The position numbers and the translations under genes were made by a program. A model generated the notes under the pieces. It saw only the letters and a list, made by a program, of their open reading frames with translations, did no database searches and was not told the DNA's origin. A stretch of 41,343 nucleotides of DNA from a virus. Shown here one piece after another: positions 27,411-35,203 of this stretch. The first letter of the stretch is position 1. Each line of letters begins with the position of its first letter. Where the stretch lies: the IMG/VR virus record IMGVR_UViG_3300010370_000004, positions 1-41,343 of that record. One strand, given 5' to 3'.

Positions 27411-27416
27411 TATTAT
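27411..27416 (+). promoter_or_regulatory. -10 box of the cassette promoter
   Basis: TATTAT, 7 bases (CTAAACA), then ATG of the leader peptide at 27424. The -35 region is weak (CTTCTA/TTCTAT). Confidence 0.45.
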
Positions 27417-27423
27417 CTAAACA

Positions 27424-27504
27424 ATGCTTCTGGGTAAATATTATTTACAGGCCCATACGGATTCCCAGAAGCTTTTGTATGGGTCTATAAATGATATTTT
27501 ATGA
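27424..27504 (+). CDS. 26-codon leader peptide
   Basis: MLLGKYYLQAHTDSQKLLYG then SINDIL. The ATG follows a TATTAT box by 7 bases (leaderless), and the TGA overlaps the ParB-like ATG as ATGA. The coding sequence coincides with the interleaved inverted repeats described separately, suggesting a translation-dependent switch. Not recognised as any known leader. Confidence 0.5.
   Translation: MLLGKYYLQAHTDSQKLLYGSINDIL
27426..27483 (+). promoter_or_regulatory. Pseudoknot-capable regulatory RNA in the cassette leader
   Basis: Stem A: GCTTCTGGG (27426-27434) pairs perfectly with CCCAGAAGC (27464-27472) and is followed by TTTT. Stem B: CCCATAC (27452-27458, inside the loop of A) pairs perfectly with GTATGGG (27477-27483, outside A). 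A third hairpin GTAAAT/ATTTAC (27434-27448) lies in the loop. A and B interleave, so they form an H-type pseudoknot or two alternative states. Confidence 0.65.
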
Positions 27505-28640
27505 AAAAAATCACAAAGCTAACGTCAGAAATTGTCGACGAACTGAAGAACCTTTCCGTCGATGAAAAGATAGAAGCGCTAAATAGCGTCAAACTTGCCT
27601 TGCACGAGGCAAGTCCAATGTCTGGCGAACCAGTCGATTGCGTTGTTTGGGTAAAGAACGAAGAGGTAAAGGCAAACGATTACAATCCAAACAAAGTTGC
27701 CCCTCCAGAAATGAAGCTTCTTGAGGTCAGTATCCTTGAGGACGGATATACACAACCGATTGTTGCATGGCGCAACGAAGACAAAATAGAAGTCGTGGAC
27801 GGATTTCATCGAAGTCGCGTTGGGAAGGAAAGTAACGTAGTTCGACAAAGGGTACACGGTTATTTACCCGTTGCTATTATTAATGATGGAAAGACCGGGA
27901 AGACGGAGCGTATTGCGTCAACGATTCGCCATAACCGCGCCCGTGGAAAGCATATGGTGGATGCAATGTCAGATATTGTTATCGAGCTGAAGAATAGGAA
28001 CTGGAAAAACGACCGAATCTCACGCGAGCTTGGAATGGATGAAGACGAAATCCTACGCCTTATGCAGATCACCGGACTTGAATCACTATTCAAGGATGAG
28101 GACTTCAGCAAATCATGGATGATTGAGGATAGTGAACTTGAGTTCGACGAACTGACAGACGAGGTTTCGCAAGAGGAGAAGCAAGCAAATAAGTGGAGAA
28201 CCATTAATACAAACGACGAAGACCGCATTTTCCATACCTATGACAAATGGGAGTGTTACGCAGCTGGTTTCTACAACACCACGAAGGAAGGAATGACGGA
28301 ACAGGAGTGTGAGCAAGAATACAAGAAACTTCTAACGAATGATAAGGAGTTTAGGTCGGCACTGGATGGTGTTATCAATAACTGGAAACACTCTTGTGAG
28401 CACTATCTTACAAATAAGTCTATGAACAGGATTGCATGGCTCGGACAAGCCGCACTGTGTTACTCGCGCGGAATACCATCAATTTACCGTGGAGGGTTTA
28501 ACCTTCTAACGAAAGAGGAACAGGAAAATGCAAATTCGATTGCGCTTGAATATCTTAACAAGTGGCTTAAGAGTAATGGTCGCGAAGAAGTCACTATTGA
28601 GGACGGCCTTTTGATCGACAAACAATCCGAAATCTACTAA
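27501..28640 (+). CDS. IbrB-like ParB/Srx-fold protein
   Basis: 379 residues. The ParB-N/sulfiredoxin-like domain at ~45-150 contains NPNKVAPPEM (62-71), DGYTQPIV, VVDGFHR (98-104) and STIRHNRARGKH (140-151), close to the IbrB type found next to PAPS-reductase-like IbrA. An HTH-like helical segment (~155-190) follows. A C-terminal domain of ~140 residues (HTYDKWECYAAGFYNT...) goes beyond the minimal IbrB. Translation is coupled to the leader peptide. The ParB/Srx fold can bind nucleotides; here a partner role for the PP-loop protein is inferred from conserved pairing. Confidence 0.8.
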   Translation: MKKITKLTSEIVDELKNLSVDEKIEALNSVKLALHEASPMSGEPVDCVVWVKNEEVKANDYNPNKVAPPEMKLLEVSILEDGYTQPIVAWRNEDKIEVVDGFHRSRVGKESNVVRQRVHGYLPVAIINDGKTGKTERIASTIRHNRARGKHMVDAMSDIVIELKNRNWKNDRISRELGMDEDEILRLMQITGLESLFKDEDFSKSWMIEDSELEFDELTDEVSQEEKQANKWRTINTNDEDRIFHTYDKWECYAAGFYNTTKEGMTEQECEQEYKKLLTNDKEFRSALDGVINNWKHSCEHYLTNKSMNRIAWLGQAALCYSRGIPSIYRGGFNLLTKEEQENANSIALEYLNKWLKSNGREEVTIEDGLLIDKQSEIY

Positions 28641-28648
28641 CCACTCCC

Positions 28649-29878
28649 ATGAAAATTAAAGAATATCAAAGCTACAATGTACTAGAAGCTGCGCGAGAGC
28701 GTGTAAGGATCGTATTTAATGAATTTGAGAGAGTGTATGTTTCGTTCTCTGGCGGGAAAGACTCGACGGTTATGCTCCACCTCGTTATGGAGGAGGCGAA
28801 GAAGAGAAATAGGAAAGTAGGCGTTCTTATTATTGACCTAGAGGCACAGTACAAGGACACGATAGACCACATCGAAAAGACCGTCGAAATGTATAAAGAA
28901 AATATTGATCTTCACTGGGTTGCCATCCCCATGCTTCTTCGGAATGCTGTTTCAAACTTTGAGCCACGGTGGATTTGCTGGGACGAGGAAAAAAAGGATA
29001 TGTGGGTGAGAGAGAAGCCGAAATTGGCAATAAATCCTGAAGTCTACCCGTTTTACACTCCTAAAATGGAGTTTGAAGAATTTATGGTTATTTGGGGGGA
29101 CTGGTACTCGCAGGGAAAGCTAACCGCTGGATTTATTGGAATCAGGGCAGACGAAAGCCTACATCGATATTGTGCAATTGCGAGAAATAAAACAGGACTT
29201 ACGTATAAGGGATACAAATGGACAACCAACGTAACGCGAAATTTGTTTAATATTTATCCAATTTATGACTGGAGGACGGAGGATATATGGGTTTTCCATG
29301 GTAAGTATTCCAGTCTTCCGCACAACAAAATTTATGACAAGATGAACATGGCTGGTGTAAAACTAAGCCAACAACGCCTTTGCCAGCCCTACGGGGACGA
29401 TCAGAGGCGCGGACTGTGGCTGTATCATATTCTTGAGCCTCAAACGTGGTACAAGGTTGTCGCTCGCGTTAATGGGGCGAATTCCGGCTCTTTATACATA
29501 GAGGAAAGCGGGAACATAAACGGATACAATCATGTCACGAAGCCAGACGGACATACATGGCAAAGTTTTTGCAATCTTCTACTTAAGACTTTGCCTAAAA
29601 AGACGCAAGAGCATTACAGATACAGATTTAAGAAGTTTATAGCTGGTTGGCATGATAGGGGATACACAACCATCCCTGACGAGTCGCCGCCAGAGCTTGA
29701 GGCAAAATGCTGGGCACCATCCTGGCGCAGAATGTGTAAGGTAATTCTTCGCAATGATTATTGGTGTAAGGGCCTTGGCCAAACACAGCCAAAGTCCGAG
29801 GCGTATATGCTCTATAAGGCTATACGAAAAACACGGAAAGAGAATGAAATCCTAAAGGAAAGCCTTGTAGCTGTATGA
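28649..29878 (+). CDS. IbrA-like PP-loop / PAPS-reductase-family protein (DUF3440-type)
   Basis: 409 residues. ATP-pyrophosphatase PP-loop SGGKDST (34-40), then LIIDLEAQY, GIRADES (163-169) and YPIYDWRTEDIWVF (202-215), the hallmarks of the PAPS reductase/IbrA group. A C-terminal DUF3440-like extension has several Cys/Trp. The family activates a substrate with ATP for sulfur transfer or reduction (TtcA, DndC and CysH are relatives); the substrate here is unknown. Starts 9 bases after the ParB-like stop. Confidence 0.8.
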   Translation: MKIKEYQSYNVLEAARERVRIVFNEFERVYVSFSGGKDSTVMLHLVMEEAKKRNRKVGVLIIDLEAQYKDTIDHIEKTVEMYKENIDLHWVAIPMLLRNAVSNFEPRWICWDEEKKDMWVREKPKLAINPEVYPFYTPKMEFEEFMVIWGDWYSQGKLTAGFIGIRADESLHRYCAIARNKTGLTYKGYKWTTNVTRNLFNIYPIYDWRTEDIWVFHGKYSSLPHNKIYDKMNMAGVKLSQQRLCQPYGDDQRRGLWLYHILEPQTWYKVVARVNGANSGSLYIEESGNINGYNHVTKPDGHTWQSFCNLLLKTLPKKTQEHYRYRFKKFIAGWHDRGYTTIPDESPPELEAKCWAPSWRRMCKVILRNDYWCKGLGQTQPKSEAYMLYKAIRKTRKENEILKESLVAV

Positions 29879-30531
29879 GATACGCTGAAAGCCCATCCTC
29901 GTGCTACACTTACGACCATTGCCCCAGAAAATATAAGTTTCGATACATTGAGAAGCTTCCCGATCCTGCTGGGCCAGCTGCGGAGCTAGGAAAGATGTTT
30001 GAGGATGCCGTCTATCCCGCCTGGAATAATCGGAATATCCCGAATCACAAAGACCCGAAAATCGAAAAAATGTTATACACACTTTTTACGTCTATAGAAG
30101 TACTATCTTTGCCCATCGCTTCCGGCTTTCAAGAAAAGATTGATGTTGTTTGTGGTAGAAGTCGTTTATTGGGATACATGGACATGCGACATGTAGACAA
30201 TTCAATTACCGATATAAAAACGTCAAAAAAACAATGGGACGAAAAAAAGCTGTCTGAATCGGAGCAGCATGTTGCATATCCGTACGGGGCCGTAAAAATG
30301 GGCTTGCTACAGCCGATATTTCCGATTGTCTTTAGATATGTAATAACAACGACAGGAGAAAATCCTATTGTCCAGGTGATAGAGTTAAACATTACCGAAA
30401 TGGATTTTATGGAATACGAGAAGCGATTTTCCGAAAGGATAAAAAAGATAGAACTAGAAATTTTTCCAACAAAAAGGTGTTACGAGTGCAACTGGTGTCC
30501 ATATAAGAAGATTTGTCCCGCCTGGAATTAA
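29875..30531 (+). CDS. Cas4/RecB-like PD-(D/E)XK nuclease with Cys cluster
   Basis: 218 residues. CPRKYKFRYI near the N-terminus (C16), GKMFEDA in place of the usual G-x-x-x-H helix, GYMDM (D103), DIKTSK (D113, K115) and a Q-x-x-x-Y motif in EQHVAYPYG. C-terminal CYECNWCPYKKICPAW gives four Cys that with C16 could bind an Fe-S cluster, as in Cas4/AddB. ATGA overlap with the PP-loop gene places it in one translational unit with IbrA/IbrB-like genes. Likely a DNA (or nucleic-acid) nuclease. Confidence 0.75.
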   Translation: MRYAESPSSCYTYDHCPRKYKFRYIEKLPDPAGPAAELGKMFEDAVYPAWNNRNIPNHKDPKIEKMLYTLFTSIEVLSLPIASGFQEKIDVVCGRSRLLGYMDMRHVDNSITDIKTSKKQWDEKKLSESEQHVAYPYGAVKMGLLQPIFPIVFRYVITTTGENPIVQVIELNITEMDFMEYEKRFSERIKKIELEIFPTKRCYECNWCPYKKICPAWN

Positions 30532-30535
30532 AAGT

Positions 30536-30724
30536 GTGGGCTTCCATGCCAACGCTCTACCTATTTCCTATCCTCGGAGTTCGGCGCATTTTCATACGGT
30601 TTTTGTGGAGCAATTAGTGGACTGGGATTTTCCTATGGATAGAATGATTGCAACCAAAAGTGGATTGCCACCCGCACATTACTCCTGTTCAGAAACGTTC
30701 GCTATTGAATTGTTGGAAGGCTAA
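30536..30724 (+). CDS. Doubtful small ORF after the cassette
   Basis: 62 codons from GTG 30536 (GFHANALPISYPRSSAHFHT...), 4 bases after the nuclease stop. No recognisable motif; composition is unremarkable. It may be a degenerate remnant. Confidence 0.25.
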   Translation: MGFHANALPISYPRSSAHFHTVFVEQLVDWDFPMDRMIATKSGLPPAHYSCSETFAIELLEG

Positions 30725-30832
30725 CGACAGTAGCGAGAGTTAAGAAGGATATGCAGAAGAAATGCACTAAAAGAAGAGATGTACTAGGCTTGCAAACAAA
30801 CCGCATACATGTGGAATTGGTGAATAAAAGAA
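30725..30832. other. Convergent intergenic gap
   Basis: Purine-rich 108 bases between the end of the plus-strand cassette and the end of the minus-strand late operon. I see no convincing intrinsic terminator. Confidence 0.5.
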
Positions 30833-31033
30833 TCACCGCTTGGCGAACCAACCGGGAGCCGTGGCAACTGCTCGACCGTAGAAGGCAAGCACGAGGCCAA
30901 CGATAGTCACGACATCCTCAGCACTTTTCTCAAACTCGCCAGAGAACGAGTCGGAGACGTCGTACCCGAGAAGGTTAGCAACAGTCGGGATGAGAGCGAC
31001 CAGGATGCCGATGTAGGTCTTGTATCCATTCAT
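30833..31033 (-). CDS. Holin-like small membrane protein
   Basis: 66 residues, MNGYKTYIGILVALIPTVAN..., two hydrophobic segments (residues ~7-22 and ~41-58) separated by an acidic linker, with a basic C-terminus (WFAKR). This resembles short two-TM phage holins encoded next to endolysins. Leaderless promoter 6 bases upstream, so it can be made independently of the late operon. Confidence 0.55.
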   Translation of the reverse strand: MNGYKTYIGILVALIPTVANLLGYDVSDSFSGEFEKSAEDVVTIVGLVLAFYGRAVATAPGWFAKR

Positions 31034-31067
31034 ACGACCAGCGTACTACCAGCAATCCGGCTGTCAC
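31034..31067 (-). promoter_or_regulatory. Leaderless promoter for the holin-like gene
   Basis: Minus strand GTGACA, 16-base spacer, TACGCT, 6 bases (GGTCGT), then ATG 31033. Confidence 0.6.
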
Positions 31068-31073
31068 TTGACG

Positions 31074-31247
31074 CTAGGCCGTATGCGTTTCAAGGTGTGG
31101 AACTTCGTTGTAGCGGCGTTCAAAGGCAACCATAAGTCTATAACGTTGTTTTCCGTGTGTCTTCTGGATAAATTGACGGAATCGTTCTTTCTCCGCGAGT
31201 GCTTCAGCGGAAAGAGTTGGTGGTATGTCTTCGAGGTGTGAGTTCAT
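31074..31247 (-). CDS. Small hypothetical protein in the lysis cluster
   Basis: 57 residues found by hand: MNSHLEDIPPTLSAEALAEK, then ERFRQFIQKTHGKQRYRLMV... Its ATG overlaps the endolysin stop as ATGA. Charged and helical, no TM segment. Could be a lysis regulator; function unknown. Confidence 0.5.
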   Translation of the reverse strand: MNSHLEDIPPTLSAEALAEKERFRQFIQKTHGKQRYRLMVAFERRYNEVPHLETHTA

Positions 31248-31777
31248 TGCTTTGATTGAATTTCCTCTATCCTAGCAAGGATTCTCTTCTTTGCCGAATC
31301 GGTTTTTGCAATGCGGTATTGCCGTTGCAATTTCCTCATGGCCTCTTGCGGTGTGGCGGGGATCCGTGGCTCTGGCTTCCTCTTCGCATTCTCAAACGTG
31401 AAGTGCGGAAGGTCAATGAACCGACCTTTTGTGTAAGGCTGTTCTATTCCATACTTTTTTCCAATTTCAGCAATATCACGGTACCAGTCTGCCTGCTTGT
31501 CTTTGGAGCAGTTTGGGTAGATGTCTGCGGCAAGTCGTAGTTGGTGTTCCGAAATCTTCGTTACGCCATCACGTTCCGTCACGATAGGCCCAGGCTTCGT
31601 TCTCCCTTGGGCGTAGAGAGCCTTTTGACGTTCGACGGTACGGAATACCTCAGAAACGGTAAAAGGCCGCCCTAGGGCAAAGCAATCATTCATCCAACAA
31701 AGAGCGGCCCATTGTGCTTCTGGCACAAGTTCTTCAAACTTCTTTGCATTTGCCATGAATATAAACTCTTTTCTCAT
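31244..31777 (-). CDS. Endolysin, M15C-type L-alanyl-D-glutamate/D-Ala peptidase
   Basis: 177 residues. VSEVFRTVERQKALYAQGRT, then TKISEHQLRLAADIY (H78, D85) and LPHFTFE (H125) reproduce the zinc-binding S-x-H-x-x-x-x-A-x-D ... H pattern of M15 peptidases such as phage Ply500-type endolysins. A helical C-terminal extension (RKLQRQYRIAKTDSAKKR) may bind the cell wall. No signal peptide, so release needs a holin. ATGA overlap upstream. Confidence 0.85.
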   Translation of the reverse strand: MRKEFIFMANAKKFEELVPEAQWAALCWMNDCFALGRPFTVSEVFRTVERQKALYAQGRTKPGPIVTERDGVTKISEHQLRLAADIYPNCSKDKQADWYRDIAEIGKKYGIEQPYTKGRFIDLPHFTFENAKRKPEPRIPATPQEAMRKLQRQYRIAKTDSAKKRILARIEEIQSKQ

Positions 31778-32115
31778 TTTATGAATGAATCAAGCGCAAC
31801 TTTTGCAACAGCCATGAGCACAAGTGCAACACCTCCAAAGACGATAGATCGAATAAGTGTGTATTCTCCTCCTTTCTTTACAAAACTTTCATGCTGTATA
31901 TCCGATTCCTTTCTATTATTCAAAATCATTTCTTTTATTTCGGCAATATCCTTACTGATATTTGTTATACTCAAACAAATCAGCGGTATTCGCTCAAGGT
32001 CGATAAAGCGTTTGTTTCCTACATTTTCTTTAATTGCTAGAGAAATAGCATCCCCTAACACTTGTAGAGTGTTTTGATCTATTTCGTGCTGATTTTTCGG
32101 CGTCATATTAGTCAA
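31774..32115 (-). CDS. Small coiled-coil membrane protein (holin/XhlA-like)
   Basis: 113 residues. A helical, charged N-terminal two-thirds (ITNISKDIAEIKEMILNNRK) is followed by one C-terminal TM helix (TLIRSIVFGGVALVLMAVAK). The layout matches XhlA-type lysis accessory proteins next to endolysins. ATGA overlap with the endolysin. Lysis role inferred. Confidence 0.5.
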   Translation of the reverse strand: MTNMTPKNQHEIDQNTLQVLGDAISLAIKENVGNKRFIDLERIPLICLSITNISKDIAEIKEMILNNRKESDIQHESFVKKGGEYTLIRSIVFGGVALVLMAVAKVALDSFIK

Positions 32116-33250
32116 TGATAATCATTTTAGGGCGAGCGGGGGCTACGGAGGCTGCATGTACGACGACAAGTTTCGGGTCACTTGTCGTACCTGCTGTATC
32201 TGCGGAAGCTGCTTGTGCGTAGTTCGCTCCTGTCGGTGATGCTGCAGAAATATCACCCGTGAGTCGGAAACCAAATTTGGAAACCCCTGTCTTGCTGACC
32301 TTTGTTAAGTCCGTAAGTGTGTAGTCGTTATAACCAGTGGTTGAGAACGAACCGACTGCGATTTCGTTGGCAAGTGAAGTCGTTCCAAGCGTGGAATAGT
32401 CACCGATTGCAAGTGCTGTGTTACTAGCTGGTGCAGACGTAACAATACGTGTGTTATAACTGTTCGTATTTCCGATAAATAGCCCGCGAAGGCTTAGGAT
32501 TGCACTTGAAACGGTATCTGTATCGGGAATGGAGGATGAATCAAAAAGAGTAATACCACGTTGAATGTTGCAGTCCGTACCGTTATCCGAATATTGAGCA
32601 ATGACGTTTGTTCCTGCATCGTTTGCAGTCGTTCCGTTCGCCGCCGCTTGCATGGTCGTACATGTCCCCGGATCGGCATAGTTTTCAATATAACCGTCTA
32701 CCGACGTACTTTCGACGTTCGGATCGGGGTAAAACGTAGAGGTAGTATTACCGACCTTCCCCGGAACGATGCTTGAGCCATCCTTCCCGGTGGCGCTGAT
32801 GATGTGTGCTAGTGTTTCTTCCAGTGCCCTTTTCGGGTCTTCGCGGTAATGGAAAACGTGAATTTTGCCCGTCCCAGCATCCTGCACTTCGCGCTCGATG
32901 TCCCCGTTCGGATCGTCTACGAGAACGGGTGGGTTAAAAATGCGGAAGCGCTCAATCTCAACGGTGCCGTCAGCACCAAAACCTACAGGATTTCCATTCT
33001 TCCATGCTTTGGCAAATACTTGAACTCCACCATCAATTTGTTCAATATTGACTATTTCTATTTCCATGTTTTTCTTCTTAAACTTGCCCTTTTTTGCGTT
33101 ATCAAAAATCTCCTTTGACTTAATAGAAACTACTTCATCACGAGTCTTTCCATGTAATTTCGTATCTATATCAAGTTTTGGTTCTGGCACCAATACTGCC
33201 GTGAGCAACACGGAGCCAGTAATAGCCGATGCTATTAATGTTCTGTTCAT
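32108..33250 (-). CDS. Fibre/appendage protein with signal-like N-terminus
   Basis: 380 residues. N-terminus MNRTLIASAITGSVLLTAVL is signal-peptide-like. Then an alpha/beta domain (~30-150) and a C-terminal Thr/Ser/Ala-rich beta domain with paired Cys (GTCTTMQ, TDCNIQ) resembling DNRLRE-type stalk/adhesin domains. Overlaps its neighbours by 4-8 bases in the fibre operon. Probably a surface or tail appendage. Confidence 0.55.
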   Translation of the reverse strand: MNRTLIASAITGSVLLTAVLVPEPKLDIDTKLHGKTRDEVVSIKSKEIFDNAKKGKFKKKNMEIEIVNIEQIDGGVQVFAKAWKNGNPVGFGADGTVEIERFRIFNPPVLVDDPNGDIEREVQDAGTGKIHVFHYREDPKRALEETLAHIISATGKDGSSIVPGKVGNTTSTFYPDPNVESTSVDGYIENYADPGTCTTMQAAANGTTANDAGTNVIAQYSDNGTDCNIQRGITLFDSSSIPDTDTVSSAILSLRGLFIGNTNSYNTRIVTSAPASNTALAIGDYSTLGTTSLANEIAVGSFSTTGYNDYTLTDLTKVSKTGVSKFGFRLTGDISAASPTGANYAQAASADTAGTTSDPKLVVVHAASVAPARPKMIIID

Positions 33251-35202
33251 GGCTTGTAGAAGTCTAGCAAAATGACCATAGGGGACTTTGGGGCTGTCGT
33301 CGTGACGGTGGGAATGTCGAAGAACAAGCGGTCCAGGGCGCCAACTTCACGGGTGTTAGAGTCAATGACAACCTGGCCAGAACCAAATCGCCTGTCGTCA
33401 AGAGTTAGAGGTGTGGAAAACAGCTTCCTAAATCCCTTTTCGGCATTACGTACCTGGACGGACGTTGAACCCGTATAGCCGCCAGTACCAACGGAAACCC
33501 ACGCACGGGACAATAGGTAGCCGCTCATACTCCAGGGAACTGTCATAAATGCCTTTCCTGACCCTGTTGTAATCGTTGAGCCAGAAGCGAAGATCTCCAT
33601 TGACAATTGACGCTGAGAGAATTGTCCACCACGAATGACGTTTCCTGAAAGTGTTGTCGCGCGAACGATGGAGCCGGAGATTGTGCCCACTACTTCGAGC
33701 TTCGTTGTCGGTGTCTTTCCGATACCGACGTTACCAGCAAAGAAGTTGTTACCAGCCCCGTGCTGCGTTATAAGAGCACCTGATATTGTTCCGAGAACGT
33801 CAAGTTTCGTGTTAGTGGAAAGTGCTGGCTTTCCAATAAAGAGCGAACCGAAGTAAGCAGTCGCGCCAGAAGTCGTACTTTCTACAACAAGTCCACCAGA
33901 AGACCGCAGTGTTGTTCCTGCCCAAATAACAGTCCCCGAGTGCGAAGCATTAAGCCTGAATGACGTTGAAGTAAGCGTAAGCCCCTGTCCTGCCGTGTAG
34001 GTCGTGTTCGTGTCGGTATCCGTCCCACAGCTGAACCGTCCCGTCGTCGCGTTCCACAGCAGTTTGCTCGTGGTTGCGTTCTGACAATCTACAAGACCAG
34101 AACCTTTAATAGACGTTCCGACAAACAATGATGCACCAGACATTGCCCCTTCCACGACAAGTGTGCCGGAGCTAGCTAAAGTCGTCTTCCCATATACAAG
34201 AGAGCCGGATACCGTGAGGAATCGCAGCATCGTACCAGTGAGGGTGTCATTGGTACTGAAAGCTGTGCTGGTAAGCGTTAAACCTTTACCCGCTGTATAC
34301 GTTGTATTCGTATCGGTATCCGTGCCACAAGAAAACCGTCCTGTAGTAGTATCCCACAATAATTTTGACGTTCCTGCTACGTCGCAATCCGTAAGACCAG
34401 CCCCCTTGAGGAATGTTCCGAGATACAGCGACGCACCACTTCCGGCACCTTCCCAGGTAATGGAACCAGAGGAACGAAGCGACTGAAGTCCGTATAGAAC
34501 TGTTCCAGATACTGTTCCGTTTACTTCTAGCTTTGTTTCTGGTGAAGAATCGCCAATGCCTACATTATTCGAAGATGAAAGAAGCATTGTCTGTATTCCT
34601 CCGTTATGAATTGATGCGATACCAGGACCGTCGAAATGAATACCTGTCGTTGTATCCGCTGCTGTGAGCTGTGGATTTGCAGAATACCCGACGAATGACA
34701 TCAGGCCGTCTACGTTAAGATTATCTTCAACAACGACTGATCCTGACACGGTTAGGAGCGTATTTGCATGGAGTTTGGATGCGGAGGCCGTCTGCACTAC
34801 TTCAAGCGCGTCTGTGCCCGTTGTGAGGTTAATTAAGAGCTTGCCAGTCATGGTGTCTCCCGCTGTGTTGACGTAGCGAGGATCGAAGTAGGTCTGAAGT
34901 GCGCCGGTGCCTGACCAGGCTCCTGCACCGGCTCCACCGTCGTCCGTACCACAGACAAGCATGCCAGTAGAGGTGCCGTCGATGGTGTTGCAGTTTGCGA
35001 GTGTCTTGCTGGCAATAACCCCGCTTTGTGTTGATTGCCCCGCTAGGTTCACTTGCCACTTCACCTGGCCACCACTGTCTCGGACCTGAAAGGCGGGAGT
35101 GGAGACGGCAACACCGACGATAGCTGTGATAATAAGACCTACCCCTGCTCCACCAAGAAGAATCTTATTTGTAGTACCAGTGACGTAATCCTTGAGTGCC
35201 AT
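33247..35202 (-). CDS. Repeat-rich tail fibre/adhesin with membrane-like N-terminus
   Basis: 651 residues. Residues ~12-34 are hydrophobic (KILLGGAGVGLIITAIVGVA). The body is Thr/Ser/Gly-rich with repeated units such as TGRFSCGTDTDTNTTYTAG followed by LTLTST (two clear copies, DNA 33965-34060 and 34265-34360) and several copies of 'LEV-x-GT-[IV]-SG'. These resemble surface fibres of Patescibacteria and their phages. Short inter-repeat linkers include a Cys (VDCQ, TDCD). Likely a trimeric fibre. Confidence 0.6.
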   Translation of the reverse strand: MALKDYVTGTTNKILLGGAGVGLIITAIVGVAVSTPAFQVRDSGGQVKWQVNLAGQSTQSGVIASKTLANCNTIDGTSTGMLVCGTDDGGAGAGAWSGTGALQTYFDPRYVNTAGDTMTGKLLINLTTGTDALEVVQTASASKLHANTLLTVSGSVVVEDNLNVDGLMSFVGYSANPQLTAADTTTGIHFDGPGIASIHNGGIQTMLLSSSNNVGIGDSSPETKLEVNGTVSGTVLYGLQSLRSSGSITWEGAGSGASLYLGTFLKGAGLTDCDVAGTSKLLWDTTTGRFSCGTDTDTNTTYTAGKGLTLTSTAFSTNDTLTGTMLRFLTVSGSLVYGKTTLASSGTLVVEGAMSGASLFVGTSIKGSGLVDCQNATTSKLLWNATTGRFSCGTDTDTNTTYTAGQGLTLTSTSFRLNASHSGTVIWAGTTLRSSGGLVVESTTSGATAYFGSLFIGKPALSTNTKLDVLGTISGALITQHGAGNNFFAGNVGIGKTPTTKLEVVGTISGSIVRATTLSGNVIRGGQFSQRQLSMEIFASGSTITTGSGKAFMTVPWSMSGYLLSRAWVSVGTGGYTGSTSVQVRNAEKGFRKLFSTPLTLDDRRFGSGQVVIDSNTREVGALDRLFFDIPTVTTTAPKSPMVILLDFYKP

Positions 35203-35203
35203 A

